Below, one piece after another: positions 48,255-59,893 of a stretch of DNA of 64,000 nt. The DNA lies in NCBI GenBank assembly GCA_014904845.1, contig MU119255.1, positions 124,001-188,000 of the forward strand. The letters are read 5' to 3'. The DNA is from Acephala macrosclerotiorum (Eukaryota > Ascomycota > Leotiomycetes > Helotiales > Mollisiaceae). Made by a program: the position numbers and the translations under genes. A model generated the notes under the pieces. That model saw only the letters and a program-made list of their open reading frames with translations. It made no database searches and had not been told where the DNA came from. Each line of letters begins with the position of its first letter. The stretch's first letter is position 1.

Positions 48255-48510
48255 CGGACGGGTCTCGGTCGAGGTCGTCCTTCCACGCAGCCCGGGTGGT
48301 CTTCTCGATTCTGCCGTATTACGACCGGGGAAGACTTGCGATGTGCAACAAAATCTTCTTCGTTAGGTCTGTTCGAGTACAGACATTGAAAACCCTTTGT
48401 TGCACGTCGCAAGCCTTCCCTCAGCCGTAATACGGTAAAACTTGACGGTCGACCAGCCTGCGGTCGTCCCCCGGGCTGGCTATTGAGAAACGACTCGGAC
48501 TCGAGATATG
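48255..48510. repeat. Foldback (long inverted-repeat) element
   Basis: Two arms face each other around a ~40-bp centre. The best-matched 40-bp cores are 48314-48353 (starts CCGTATTACG) and 48396-48435 (ends CGTAATACGG). Outer similarity extends to CCCGGG-containing segments near 48288 and 48475. Most arm differences are A/G or C/T transitions, as expected from decay by repeat-induced point mutation or simple deamination. No coding frame inside. Could be a MITE or solo foldback; the outer limits are approximate. Confidence 0.65.
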
Positions 48511-48932
48511 AGCAGAACTTGCTTTTTGACATTACCCCTTGACTTGGAGCTGCTTGGGATCGACAGTCCCTTGCCTTGGGTAATGCAGAAGTTCCCGCGT
48601 GCTTATAAAGTGCAAATAAGTCGCCACCGTTCGATGCAACTGTCTCAAATCGGCGTTAGGCAAACGAGACCCCAGTAACTCACGAACAGTCCGCAATCTG
48701 TTTCGCGAGACAGGGACGACGATGTTATGCGAAGCAAACGTTGGGGTTCCCGCTGTCGAGCTTGGCCTGACTTCTAGCACAGCATCATAGTGTCCAATGT
48801 AGAAGCTTGAATATTTTTTGGGTGGGTAGGCATTTCGGACGATGCAACTCCTTTCCTACCTCGTTTTTCTCTTCAATCCATATGTAACTATCGGTATGAC
48901 TTGTGAGCTTCAAGTGTTAATATACTCATCCA

Positions 48933-49256
48933 TCAAACCCCCCAACGAAGACCAGAGGGCTTAACACTGTGACTTATCTCAAAGCCTCCATTGTCCGTGA
49001 TATCAGTGAAGTATTTCGCTAGATATATCCACTCGGGACATCCAGGCCTGAAGAGTCCAAGACCTGCTCTCAACGGAAAGAGGATCTGGAAAGACCCAGC
49101 ATTACGATGTTGCTCCAACATAGCATACTCGAAAATCCTGAGAATCTCTCGTGCGATATCTTGAACAGTCTTCGGATCAGCAGGTCGTAGAAGTGCGATG
49201 TTCGTTCGTGATGGAGTAGAAGGTCTAGATGATATTGGTGAGAAGCTCGGACCCAA
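48933..49256 (-). pseudogene. Possible C-terminal remnant of a Zn2Cys6-type transcription factor
   Basis: An open frame of 107 codons lacking an ATG start reads like the last helices of a fungal transcription factor: DIAREILRIFEYAMLEQHR, GSFQILFPLRAGL, EWIYLAKYFTDIT and GGFEIS. No upstream frame supplies a zinc cluster or the middle domain within 1 kb. I therefore treat it as a decayed fragment. The resemblance is from memory and weak. Confidence 0.3.
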
Positions 49257-51050
49257 GATACTTTAAAGGCGTCGAAAAGAGGCTGAAATCTGCTCTGCTT
49301 CCACTTCATGAAATGGTGACATTGTCAACTGGGGAGGAACGAAGCCCGGTTTGGATTTTCCGGTGTCTTAGGACGGTCTACTTTTAGAGACTCAAGTAAA
49401 GAACTGCGTCCCGTGCGCAAGCTATTTGACTCCGATCTTGGGAGCTGAGATTGCAGTCTGCATCTTTCTGTATATTGACCAATAACTGAGAGTTCCTCGT
49501 GTGATTTGGCGGAGCGCCCCGCGAAGGATAATCCTGAAGAGGCTATCGGGACTCGTTTTTGGTGCACCTGAAGAGGTTAACCCTATCTGAAGATCTGATG
49601 GAAAACACTTTGCTGAATTCTGGAGCGCTTAGTTATCACACACTCCTCCTACGCTTTCCTTTCGTGGAATAGAGCAAGGTATTGTTGTGAGCCGATCAAT
49701 TTTGGATGCGGGTGGGCTGTCCGTGGAGTGGCTTCAGATGTGGCGTCTGGGGCTCAGTTTTGGAAGAGTGCCGTGTGGCGTTTGGTAAAATGCTTAAAGT
49801 TTTTCATCGGGACGGAGATAAAGTCATGATAAAAGGCCAGGAAGAATTCGCCGGAGAGTATCCAATTGCGTTTCCAACTATTAAGGGATTAGAAGCTTGA
49901 GGAGGGGGAAGAGCCTACAATTTTGACTCGGGCATTGTCGAAAGTCCTATGTTCCATGCCTCGGTCAAAACCCATTGATGCCTTTTTTTCTTGCTTCTCG
50001 TCAAGTTGAAGGCTTGACCGATTAAGGCAAAGGACATGATGGAAGGAAAGTCGAGACGTGGGAAGGTGCAAATGCCACGGCTGCCACATCCAGCGACCAG
50101 GAAGGTGCTCATGCTCTCAACACAGTCGATAATACCATCTTCCTGCCACAGCTTGAAACACGCATTCGAAAGATAAGGCATTGTGGATGACGAGGCAGGT
50201 AATTGGGGATTTAAGAGGACTCAAGTAGAAACGAAGCAGTGTACCTTTGTATCTGAGCCACGTGACCAGAAAGGTAACGAATGTGTGTGAAGTGAGACCC
50301 TCCAACAGAAAACATACCTTGAGACAAGAATGTTTGCATTTCCGAGATCTTTATTTCCAGATAAATCAAAGATTGACAAGGCACACTGGTGCTGAAGGAG
50401 AAACATGACAAGATCTCCACTAATACGACATGATTTATACAATCTCGTGGTCTAATCGTAGCAGACATCAAGGCGGGGGGTCGACGTCTGCTGGTAAGAC
50501 CTTCAAAAAAGTGTCTTGTCGATGTAAAGTTTGAAACGTGAGAAACCAAAAACATAATCTAATTTGGTCTAGCTCACACGTGACCGGTGCAAATATTGTG
50601 GCTCATCTTTCAATTGTACCATTAAAGCTTCACACATCTTTCGGCCGTAGCAGAGCCAACCATGCTGCTGCTCGTCTTGAGTGCAATGGAGCGCTCGCTT
50701 TACTCACAGTCGGCCGGCTGAAGAGCCTGTACGTGAAATGACGAGAGACGAGACGGATCAACACTTCGTGACAGTGAAAACAGTCGGGCTGCTGGAGATG
50801 CCTTCGAGGAAAGGATAGGCAATAGAATTGGGTTTATGAGATGAGGAGAATCGCAAAGTTGTCGTTTCATTCTCATCAGCAAGCAGGACGTTAGACCAAC
50901 AGTGAAGGACTTAAGCATGCAATATCTCATCATCCACTTTCATCTCAATCATTCCATCTAATTTTATACGCTCCAAACTTATCGATTTTTGCCAAGAATC
51001 ATCAGATTCATCACTACTTCAACATCACCGCAACCACAAGTTCAATCACC

Positions 51051-51822
51051 ATGTCCAATTCCACCAAAACCATCGCCCTTTTCGGTGCAACAGGCGGAAC
51101 TGGCCTCGCAACTCTCAAACTTTGTCTTCAAGCCGGCCACACTGTCCAAGTCCTCGCCCGAACACCATCTAAGCTCGAATATCTTCCACCACAATACCCT
51201 AACCTCAGAATTATCCAAGGCGACATCCTCGATATCTCCTCCGTCAAATCCACTCTCTTGATTAACAACCGCATCGTTGACACTATAATCTCAGCGATTG
51301 GAATGGCCATCGAAATGAAAGGCCTTGGATTTTCATCAAAAACTCCACATATTTGTGAACAAGGCACCAAAGCTATTCTCTCTGCTCTTTCCCAGTTCGA
51401 ATCTCAAGACGGAATCTCAGGACCGGCAGGAGGTCCAGAAATCGTTCTGCTGAGCACGACAGGCATCAGCGAAAAGGGTCGCGAATCAGCGCGATATCCC
51501 AATCACAATGATCCCACTCTACCAGTGGATGCTCTCGACTCCTCATGCGGACAAGAAGAAGATGGAAGAGGCTATGATTGCTGGCGAAGGGAAGGGGAGG
51601 AAATGGGTTTGCATCAGACCCAGTTTTTTGAATGATGGGGAAAGCAAGGGACTGGGAAAGGTGAGGGTTAGTGCCGAGACCTCGGAATCGCCTAAGGAGC
51701 AGAAGGATATGGCAATTGGGTATGTAATCTCGAGGAACGATGTTGCCAAGTGGATTTTTGAGGAGTGTGTCAAAGGAGACGCGAAGAGGTGGGAGGGGAA
51801 GATGGTCACGTTGACTTATTGA
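51051..51822 (+). pseudogene. NmrA-like NAD(P)-binding reductase with a 10-nt frameshifting insertion
   Basis: Rossmann-fold protein related to NmrA/atypical SDRs: ALFGATGGTGLATLKLCL near the N-terminus, QGDILD and DTIISAIGM in the middle, and IVLLSTTGISEKGR before the break. The frame from 51051 continues as unrelated sequence past 51482. A second frame picks up the family pattern at 51493 (IPLYQWMLSTPHADKKKMEE, then WVCIRPSFLN) and runs to the stop at 51820-51822. Skipping ten bases, 51483-51492, joins the two into 253 aa, a normal length. The ten bases resemble the adjoining CGCGA segment, so a local duplication is likely. No splice site could remove so short a piece. It could be an allele defect or assembly error. 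Confidence 0.72.
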
Positions 51823-52096
51823 GGTGCCTGGGTATTGCATTGGGCACAGTATTTGGTCATTCCTGAGTTTTTGTTCTGTACTTTTGTTTTCTTGATTTCT
51901 GAGTCACGCACTATTTTATAAAAATTTTCGGGTATCCTTTTAAATTCGAGTAATTTTCCGATTATCTCATCGCCAGGGGAACATTTATATCGTGGTTGTG
52001 TTCTAGACTGGGCTAAGTTAGCCTACCCGCCTTTATAAAACACTTCCCTCAACCCACCTACCGAAGCTACACTTCTTCCCAAACACAACTTTCCAA
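51823..52096 (+). promoter_or_regulatory. Promoter of the metallophosphoesterase gene
   Basis: A TATA-like TATAAAA at 52034-52040 lies 57 bp before the start codon, a plausible core-promoter position for a short leader. The upstream part includes the 3' flank of the NmrA-like gene. Confidence 0.4.
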
Positions 52097-53221
52097 ATGT
52101 CAGCCGACATGTCTGAAGTCCGACGCCCATCACGACCTCGCAAAGGTCTCATATTCTCATCCACATCTCAGAAGCGGAAACCAGAAAACGACGACGACGA
52201 AGAACTCGCCTCACCATCAAAGCGCAACCAAGTTCACGAAGTCACGCCTTTATCTCCATCCAGAACAAGCGCGAGCCGCATCAACCGCGTCAAAACAAGA
52301 ATTCTAGTCCTCTCCGACACCCATGGCCACTCCCATCTACCACACCCGCTGTCTCTAGACTTGAACATCGACGTCGTTCTCCACTGCGGAGATCTCTCAC
52401 AATGCGGCTCGCTAGAAGACTACCGCAACACGATCGAGTTACTAAACAGTATACCTGCACCACTCAAGCTCGTTATAGCAGGGAATCATGATTTGACTCT
52501 CGACCACCAATTCTGGTCATCGAACAGCACTCATGAAGGTCATCACTTATACGACGCAGCCCGCTCTCTTTTCGTCTTTCCCTCGACAAGGGAAGCAAGA
52601 ATCAAATTTCTCGACGAAGGAACTCACTCCTTTTCACTCCTAAATGGCGCCAGCATGAGAGTATATGCAAGTCCCTTCACACCAAACCACTCTCGTGTGC
52701 CGGAATGGGCGTTTGGGTATCGGAGCAATCATGATAGATTCAACCCTCAAGGAAAAGGAATCTCATACGGGACGTTTGCTGGCACACCTGAGAGCGTCAT
52801 TCCGAGTTCAGAAGAGGAAGAAATTGATGTGGTAATGACACACACGCCGTCTCGATATCGTTTAGACAGATGTTGGGGAGGAGATAATCTAGGATGTCCG
52901 CACCTTTTCCGCGGCATCCGTCGCACGCGCCCGAGATTGCACGTTTTTGGACATGTGCATGAGGGGAATGGAGCAGAACTTGTTTCGTGGGAGGGGAGGA
53001 ATGGAGGGAAGTTGCCGGATGATGATGATGTTGATGACGGGATTGTAGGGAAGCTTGTGATTGAAGGTCGTTGGGAGGAAGGTGTTAAGTTTGCGGAGAT
53101 TGGGGAGGGGAAGAAGAGGTTGGAAACTTTGTTTGTTAATGGGGCGTTGATGGGGAGGGATGATAGGTTAAGTAGGATGCCGTGGTTGGTTGAGGTTGAG
53201 TTGGATGCTGCTTGGCTCTAG
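52097..53221 (+). CDS. Calcineurin-like metallophosphoesterase
   Basis: Single-exon protein of 374 aa. After a basic, Ser/Pro-rich N-tail (~65 residues) come the five metallophosphoesterase motifs in order: LSDTHGH, HCGDLSQCG, AGNHDLT, VMTHTPSRY and FGHVHEG. They supply the full set of Asp, His and Asn ligands for a two-metal centre, so the enzyme is predicted active on a phosphomonoester or phosphodiester. Similar fungal proteins are related to the MPPED1/MPPED2 group; the substrate is unknown. The insert rich in acidic residues (SSEEEEID) before motif IV is common in these proteins. No signal peptide. Confidence 0.92.
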   Translation: MSADMSEVRRPSRPRKGLIFSSTSQKRKPENDDDEELASPSKRNQVHEVTPLSPSRTSASRINRVKTRILVLSDTHGHSHLPHPLSLDLNIDVVLHCGDLSQCGSLEDYRNTIELLNSIPAPLKLVIAGNHDLTLDHQFWSSNSTHEGHHLYDAARSLFVFPSTREARIKFLDEGTHSFSLLNGASMRVYASPFTPNHSRVPEWAFGYRSNHDRFNPQGKGISYGTFAGTPESVIPSSEEEEIDVVMTHTPSRYRLDRCWGGDNLGCPHLFRGIRRTRPRLHVFGHVHEGNGAELVSWEGRNGGKLPDDDDVDDGIVGKLVIEGRWEEGVKFAEIGEGKKRLETLFVNGALMGRDDRLSRMPWLVEVELDAAWL

Positions 53222-55767
53222 GTGTTCGTGCGACAGGATGAGCTTTGGAACGTTGGAATATGCCCGAATATTGAAGCCGCGGATTTTAGAGGCTATTGGA
53301 TCGGACCGATCATCATCTCGACGAGGCGAAGTGATATAAGAACGATACTTTTGGACTGTCTCAGAGTTCCAACTTCCAAAAGATATTCATCGTATTTCTG
53401 CCACTGAACAAAGCAAAATTTCAATTAGAACTCCAAAATAATAAGCGGTTCCGAAGCCAACGAAACAACTACTTTCAAGACCCCGGGCATCGAACCAAGA
53501 TGCCTTCCTTTGTTCTACTACTAACATACTTGAAAGCTCTGGTCTCCCCTTAGTTCATCACCATGCGCACAATCCAAATCCATGTCACAGGCGAGGATCT
53601 TTTCCTCTCTCTAATCGAAGTTCTCTGATTTTCTATACTGACGAGGAGTAAAATTAGTGTTTCCAACACCGATTTTTGCTGCGTGATTGCCTCTCTTCTG
53701 CATCAAAACCGAGAAACTTCGACTAGGGAGAGGAAGGGATAAGTGCGTGTCGAGTGTCATGGAGACTTAACACCTCATGATTCAGGGCCATTGTTTGGCT
53801 CATTAGGGATATTTGGCGTCTGTCTATATGCCAGCATTGTGTTAGCTTCTACACTCGGTGACAAACTTTTTGGAACTTAATGGATACAGACCTTAAAATG
53901 AGAATGCAGGCCTTCAATTGGGCCAAAGGTGAAGTCAGACAACCGAACGGACATTCGAATATTGTTCTCGGTCTTCTAGACGTAAAATGTGATGAGATTG
54001 CCAAGACTCGATCTTCGAGATCGTGAACGCTTGTGCTATTGAAGAGAACGACGAACTAATCAGAATTCTCGCCAAGGGAGCACTTCAGCGATACCAAGAT
54101 TCGGCACTTCAGTTCTAGCTCAGAATCCAAAGATAAAAGAAGCACAACCTCCCAGAATAACAATCGTATTTTTCAATCCCGAGTTCTCTTGGTGTTTTTA
54201 CACAGAAAGTTTCGCAGCAGCGACTTGCAGGAAGCACGTGCTCCTCTCGAAAGGCACTTCCTTCCCCTTCTGCTGACAATGGCGTTTCTGATTTGAAACC
54301 ACCGAAGCTCTTTTCCTCACGATAATTCCTCGCAGGGGAACATTTGAGTTCATAAACTCAATTCCCACCGATTAGATTTAGATCGTCAAGCTTTTGTTTC
54401 TCCTCGAGCAGTGTTGGGCTGCAACACCCCTCATTTCAGGCCACCAATATCGCCGAAGCATCCCGGTCCACAGCCGAATCCTTTTCGCAGCAGCCAGTAC
54501 AGCATCACCAAGCCGTCACGCCTTCCAAAGCACCGATCCAGTCTCGGTCTCACTTACAAAAGGATGCGATATGAGGATGGTTTCCGACATCGCGATTCTC
54601 TCCGCAAAGACGCCGAGAAATCCCACCGCCAGGATACGATGTTGACAGGAAGATCTCGTGGAGACCCCATGTTTGACGCTTTGACAGATAGACTGTCGGA
54701 GCAGAGAATGTGTCATCATCTTGGCGCCAACCTGCACCTGCAAGATGGAGCTGAGATTACGACGACAAGAAAGATGCAGCGCATGAGAGACAGAAAGTGG
54801 TACAGCGTCTGAAGCGGCTAGCTCCTTCGCCCATGGGGAACAAAATACCGGCGAGTTATGTAATGTTACCAGTCAAAAGGCGTCCACTCCAAGCTGAGTT
54901 TCCAGGCTGCTGACTGTACCACAGCGCATGTCAATAGCATCGAACATTCGATAAAAACGGTCGTAAAACTAACTTCTCTTCCCAGCTCGATAGTTTTGTT
55001 TCGACAAGCCGAGTCGTTCAGTCGCATGCTATCCCGTTTCAACGGAAGCTTGCTTCCAAATACAGACTCTGTGTGCGACCGTGGAGGAGAAGTGTCGGAA
55101 ACTGACGGCCTCCGCATGGGGAAGGAAGAACGTTGATGCCACCTCAATCTCTACGATTGGTGCCCCATTCCGGAGTGTGGAGAAATGGCTAGGGCGTCAA
55201 TCGAGCTATTCCAAGCCTCCTCAACGTGAGTGGCTGAATGCTTATTTCACTGCGGGGGATCCCCGCTGGCGGGCAAGGAGGGCAAGACGGTGCTAGAGCT
55301 AGGACGGCACGGTTTGTCTTTTTCGGGTTGCTTGCCCAACCCAAACCTTAAAAGTTCGCCAGCTGATGGGCTGTATGGCTGGCATCCACCCGGTCAAAAA
55401 CATATGCGCGAGAACGAGAAGTAGACGGATCGGCTAGGCCGCTGCTTGATGGAAGAAGCCATGCGTGCCAGGGTTGTACATACCCTACGCCCAGCCCCTC
55501 GTGCACACGTCTTCGGTCCTACTAAGACAAGATAAGTAGTTGGGAGCTCCCACACTTCTTTTTCGTCAAGCTTGCTCTTCCACTCTTCCATTAACAAAAT
55601 TAGGAGCAGGGTTCGACCCATTGCAGCAGATTTTGAAGTCAAACAGTGAGTAACAACAACCTTACCTCTACACCGCCAAGATGCTCCACATACATTTGAT
55701 GCGCGGAACCCCTCTTCCATATATGTGCTGACCATCTACAGTTGGGACAAATCTTGTTCACATCAAA
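53222..55767. other. 2.5-kb interval with no supported gene
   Basis: Overlapping frames near 54394-54812 and 55081-55424 have no motifs. A hairpin at 53472-53536 (8-bp perfect stem CTTTCAAG/CTTGAAAG) encloses a GGTTCGA-like box on the minus strand and looks superficially tRNA-like, but it lacks an anticodon arm. Nothing is called. Confidence 0.4.
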
Positions 55768-57470
55768 ATGGCGGGCATCGCAAGCGACGAGAAAGTCGCT
55801 GGAGCGCAGTATATTCCCGATGCAAACCTCCATGAGTCGCACCATCCCGAAAAGATAAGTGCCGGCAAATATGCAGCTACCAGAATTTCAACCCTCAAGC
55901 CGCCAATGCACAAGGCCCCCAATCCACTCAAGCTTCTTGCTATGTTGAGTGGGAAGCAATGGCTGTTTTTCTTAGTCGGATTCTTTGCCTGGGTATGCCA
56001 AATCCAATTGACCTAGAAGTACTCAACAGCTAACGTTTGTATCAGACCTGGGACGCCTTCGACTTCTTCACCGTCTCTTTGACAGTCTCCGACCTCGCCG
56101 AAACCTTCGGCAAGACAAATACGCAGATCACTTGGGGTATCACATTAGTCCTCATGTTCCGATCCGTCGGCTCAATCACCTTCGGTCTGGCAGCTGATCG
56201 ATACGGACGAAAATGGCCTTTCGTCGTCAACAACCTTCTCTTCATCGCCTTAGAACTCGGAACCGGTTTCTGCCAAACATACAAACAGTTCCTTGCATGC
56301 AGAGCACTTTTCGGTGTCGCCATGGGTGGTCTGTACGGAAACGCTGCTGCAACTGCTCTGGAAGATTGTCCTGAGGAAGCCAGAGGTATTGTTTCTGGTA
56401 TGCTGCAACAGGGTTACGCTTTCGGGTATCTTCTTGCTACAGCTTTTGCTCGAGGTCTCGTAGACACCACTTCTCATGGGTGGAGACCACTTTACTGGTT
56501 CGGAGCTTGCCCACCTGTTCTGATTATCATTTTCCGTCTTTGCTTGCCAGAAACAGCTGCATACAACGAAAGAGTAGCTGTCCGAAACGAAAACGGCAAT
56601 ATCGGCAAAACTTTCATCGCAGAAGGAAAAGTGGCCTTAAAGCGTCATTGGCTTTTGCTGATCTACCTCGTTCTTTTGATGGCTGGTTTTAACTTCATGG
56701 TATGTCCATCTTCCATCCCGCTGAATCTCGTCCACAAGTAGCTAACGGAAACCCAGTCTCACGGATCCCAAGATCTCTACCCAACAATGTTAACCAACCA
56801 ATACAACTTCAGCGCCAACGCCGTGACCGTAACCCAAGTAGTCGCCAATCTCGGCGCCATGACCGGCGGAACCGTAATCGGCTACTGCTCCCAAATCTTC
56901 GGACGCCGTTTCTCCATCATCTTCATCTGTGTCATCGGTGGTGCTTTATTGTATCCATACACATACACCTCATCTCACGCCGTCATCGCAGCAGCTTTCT
57001 TCGAACAATTCTGCGTCCAAGGCGCCTGGGGCGTAATCCCGATTCATTTGATGGAACTTTCTCCCGGATCTTTCAGAACTTTCGTAGTAGGCACAAGTTA
57101 CCAATTAGGAAACCTCGTTTCCTCCGCATCCTCAACTATCGAATCAACAATCGGTTCTCAATTCCCCCTTCCAGACAAAGTCTCATCAGCAGGAAAACAC
57201 ACCAAACGCTATCAATACGGAAAAGTGATGTGTATATTCATGGGCTGTGTTTACGTCTATGTCATCATCCTTACTTTCGTTGGACCCGAATACCTCAGAA
57301 GGTCGTTTGAGGTTCATCAGGATAGTGATATCGCGGAGGCGGCGGGACATAATACGATTGAGGCAGCGATGAAGAAAATTCATCGGCGGGAAGCGATGGG
57401 GATGGGGATTGATGAGGAGGATAGGGAGGATATCGAGGCTATTGAGAAGGGGACTGTTAGGCCGCATTAG
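55768..57470 (+). CDS. JEN1-type monocarboxylate/proton symporter (MFS)
   Basis: Plasma-membrane importer of lactate, pyruvate, acetate or related acids; 530 aa in exons 55768-55992, 56046-56699 and 56757-57470, both introns GT..AG (53 and 57 bp). The JEN signature NxxSHxSQDxxPT is present as NFMSHGSQDLYPT, split by intron 2. Intron 1 lies just before TWDAFDFFTVSL in the first membrane span. The MFS loop motif GLAADRYGRKWP and later GYCSQIFGRRFS are intact. N- and C-terminal tails are hydrophilic. In yeast these carriers are glucose-repressed; no such site was identified here. Confidence 0.92.
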
Positions 57471-58308
57471 CATGCTTGAGCTAGTCTTGGGATATGAGTG
57501 AAGGGGAAGGATTTTTGGGTCTTGGATGATAAGAAATTAGGATTTGTGCTTTGGATTGCATGAATTTATGACCATCTATCTCAAATTTGACGTCTCATTG
57601 GTATCTTTAGTGACCTGGACTTTACATCCTGCACAACGCATAAACATCACGCTCAGGCACAACACCAGCAAGTCCACTCCGGACCGAACTTCAGTCTCCT
57701 AATTACCGAATGATTACCGTCTCGGCAATTACAGAAACCCTCGAAGTATCAAAAAGGACGGTTCGGTAAACTCGGTCCGTCTCTTGACTGTGCCGAGTGT
57801 GCCTCGTTTCATTTGTACCGGCGCCTGCAACCGCATCGTCGTATCACCACATCTTGACCATCAATACTTCCCGAAGCTATCACTCGATGCGACGACCTTA
57901 TGGGCTTAGGAAAATACAAGATGTGTTCTTCACTCTTCCCTCCAGGTTCCTGGAACAACATCTTCGATTGCTACGAGTCAGACCCAATCAGGACAAGCCC
58001 TTTCTGTAACCGAACTACCTACCATTTTTGATGAAATCAGGGAACTAACAACCCTCTAGTTCAGATCCGCACGAAAGCGATGACTTCTGAAATTATCCCC
58101 AATTTCCTGCATCTTCTAATCCTCAGCAGCTGGCAGAACGTGCAGGAGTCAGACCACACTCCTACACAGAAATCGAGATCCCAGCCGGCATCCCAGTGAC
58201 CCGTCAAACTAAAGGAAAGCCCTAAGGTATGCTTCTGCCACCTCTTGTGTCCGCCCAGCTAATGACAGATTGATCTTGCTATCACATAATCTACCCATCT
58301 GGCAGACA
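57471..58308. other. Intergenic region downstream of the carboxylate transporter
   Basis: Transporter 3' flank followed by unassigned sequence with short frames only. Probably includes the promoter of the following small gene. Confidence 0.45.
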
Positions 58309-58734
58309 ATGGAGAACGAAGTGCAGGCGGAGGCTTTCAAGCTTACAGCTTCAGATTGGGCTGGTTTGATATGGGCCCAATGCGCCTGGGCGTACGGCAT
58401 TATCTGCGTCATCATCCTCACCGGTTGGGTCTGGTACTTCCTCAAGTACCGGGATTCAACAAAGAAGTTCTACGACTCCAAGTACCTGCTCATAAAAATT
58501 ATGCGCGCCGAGGAAGGCGACAAAAGACGCGAAGTTCTTCTGGATATCTGTGTGGAATATAGCACGCACCTAGGCACGTTTTGTTCGTGGATGGAAGGCA
58601 TTGGGGATAGGCCCGAGGTACACGCTCACTTCCTCAGATCGGAAGCGAAGAAATTGATCGAGCAAGCACGGGATCTGGAGGCAAGGATGCTAGAGGAGAC
58701 GGAGAAATCCCAGGGCGAGGATTTGGAAGCATAA
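58309..58734 (+). CDS. Small single-pass membrane protein, function unknown
   Basis: 141 aa from the ATG at 58309, single exon. One hydrophobic segment (WAYGIICVIILTGWVWYFL, about residues 27-45) is followed by a basic stretch (KYRDSTKKFYDSKY), then a charged, helical C-terminal region with likely coiled-coil character (EAKKLIEQARDLEARMLEE). The charge pattern suggests the C-terminus faces the cytosol. No family recognised. Confidence 0.5.
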   Translation: MENEVQAEAFKLTASDWAGLIWAQCAWAYGIICVIILTGWVWYFLKYRDSTKKFYDSKYLLIKIMRAEEGDKRREVLLDICVEYSTHLGTFCSWMEGIGDRPEVHAHFLRSEAKKLIEQARDLEARMLEETEKSQGEDLEA

Positions 58735-59893
58735 GTTGGTGTGAGCGATCGCGAGAAGATCTCTCCGCGAAGTAGGCTCTGGCATGGCTAGCTTTGGGTT
58801 TCCAGGTGGCCAGGAAAGGCTCTAGAGGTTGTCGAAGGGTTTGAACATCTGTATCTGAGGGTTGCAGGGCCTCATACCTTTCTCAACCTTGCCCATGTCC
58901 TAAGATTCTCCCTTTTTTTCGCTGACCACGGTTGATGTGGACCGGATTTTGACCCAACTTTCTTCCTACAAAAAAAACACGCTCTCGACTCGGGCGGTTG
59001 AATTGAGACTGGTATACGAAGAAACGTATGTCTTGGAGGTTGTGCAAGTGCAAAACAAGTAATATACCAGAGTCCAAGGTGTTTCGGATAGTACTATAAC
59101 CCAGAAAAGCAGAAGATCAGACTCATTTCCAAGGTTTCGAGCAGTGTGGAAGTGCCACATTGGTCTCCAACATCTTCTCAGGAAAATGGAGACTTCCTGT
59201 TGTGAAGTATATCTCTCCTTCATCAACGTCACCATGGCTGGACATCACGTCTCCAGATGTGCAGATAATGCGATATGTAGTGGCAGAGCGCCGCATGCGA
59301 TTGTGGGCAAATTGGAGCTATTTGGGAATCTTGACCCGGATTTCGAGAGATATGTATCTTCTCGAAGTTCAAAGATGCTTCATCCCCACAGTCGTTTATG
59401 TTATCAACCTCAGGTCCTGATATTAATTTCCCTGATATGATGGTACTTTGGTTTGTCGCTTTTACTCGTACTTAACCTCGCCAACACGTGCAACAAGCTT
59501 TCCTCCCCCCCAAATCCGAAACCTCGCTAACGCCTCCTATTCGCATCCACCATTTCAAGCGAGAGTCTCCACAACATTCCATCCTTGTTTTTATCCCTGC
59601 TTCCCCACGACTCGACACAAGGCATCAACGCAAAACAGGATCTGGAGACTCGATCTCGAAGGCCTCTTTTGACGTCATGGGTGCCGCACACGTCAGCCAC
59701 TGTTTATGACTTGCACGGCCACATGTTAAAGGTGAGTGACACTCTACTACTTTGGCCAAGTTTGGAAGAGCGAAGTGGTGATATATATTACCTTCTCTCC
59801 TGCACTTTTCTTCTCTCTGAAATATTCTTAACAAATTGATCCTATTCTTCATATTCAAGTTCTCTCCTCCGCTAGAACATCCAAACCTCCGAA
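58735..59893. other. Intergenic region with no supported gene
   Basis: Several short frames in both directions, none with a recognisable motif. The last few hundred bases are presumably the promoter and leader of the next gene. Confidence 0.45.

Larger units (their letters stand above)
46823..50988. other. 4.2-kb gene-poor interval
   Basis: Contains the foldback element at about 48255-48510 and a transcription-factor-like remnant near 48933-49256 (separate entries). Several minus-strand frames of 60-150 codons (46680-47135, 48532-48780, 49325-49567 and 50211-50555) show no motif or splice pattern that would join them into a gene. No RNA gene recognised. Confidence 0.4.

Noticed and set aside
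53472..53536. tRNA-like hairpin on the minus strand with an 8-bp acceptor-like stem and a GGTTCGA box
   Set aside because: Only 65 nt long, no anticodon arm can be drawn, and the T-stem pairs poorly; more likely a chance hairpin.
54394..54812. Two overlapping plus-strand frames in the interval after the metallophosphoesterase
   Set aside because: No recognisable motifs, and two frames of similar length overlap, as expected by chance.
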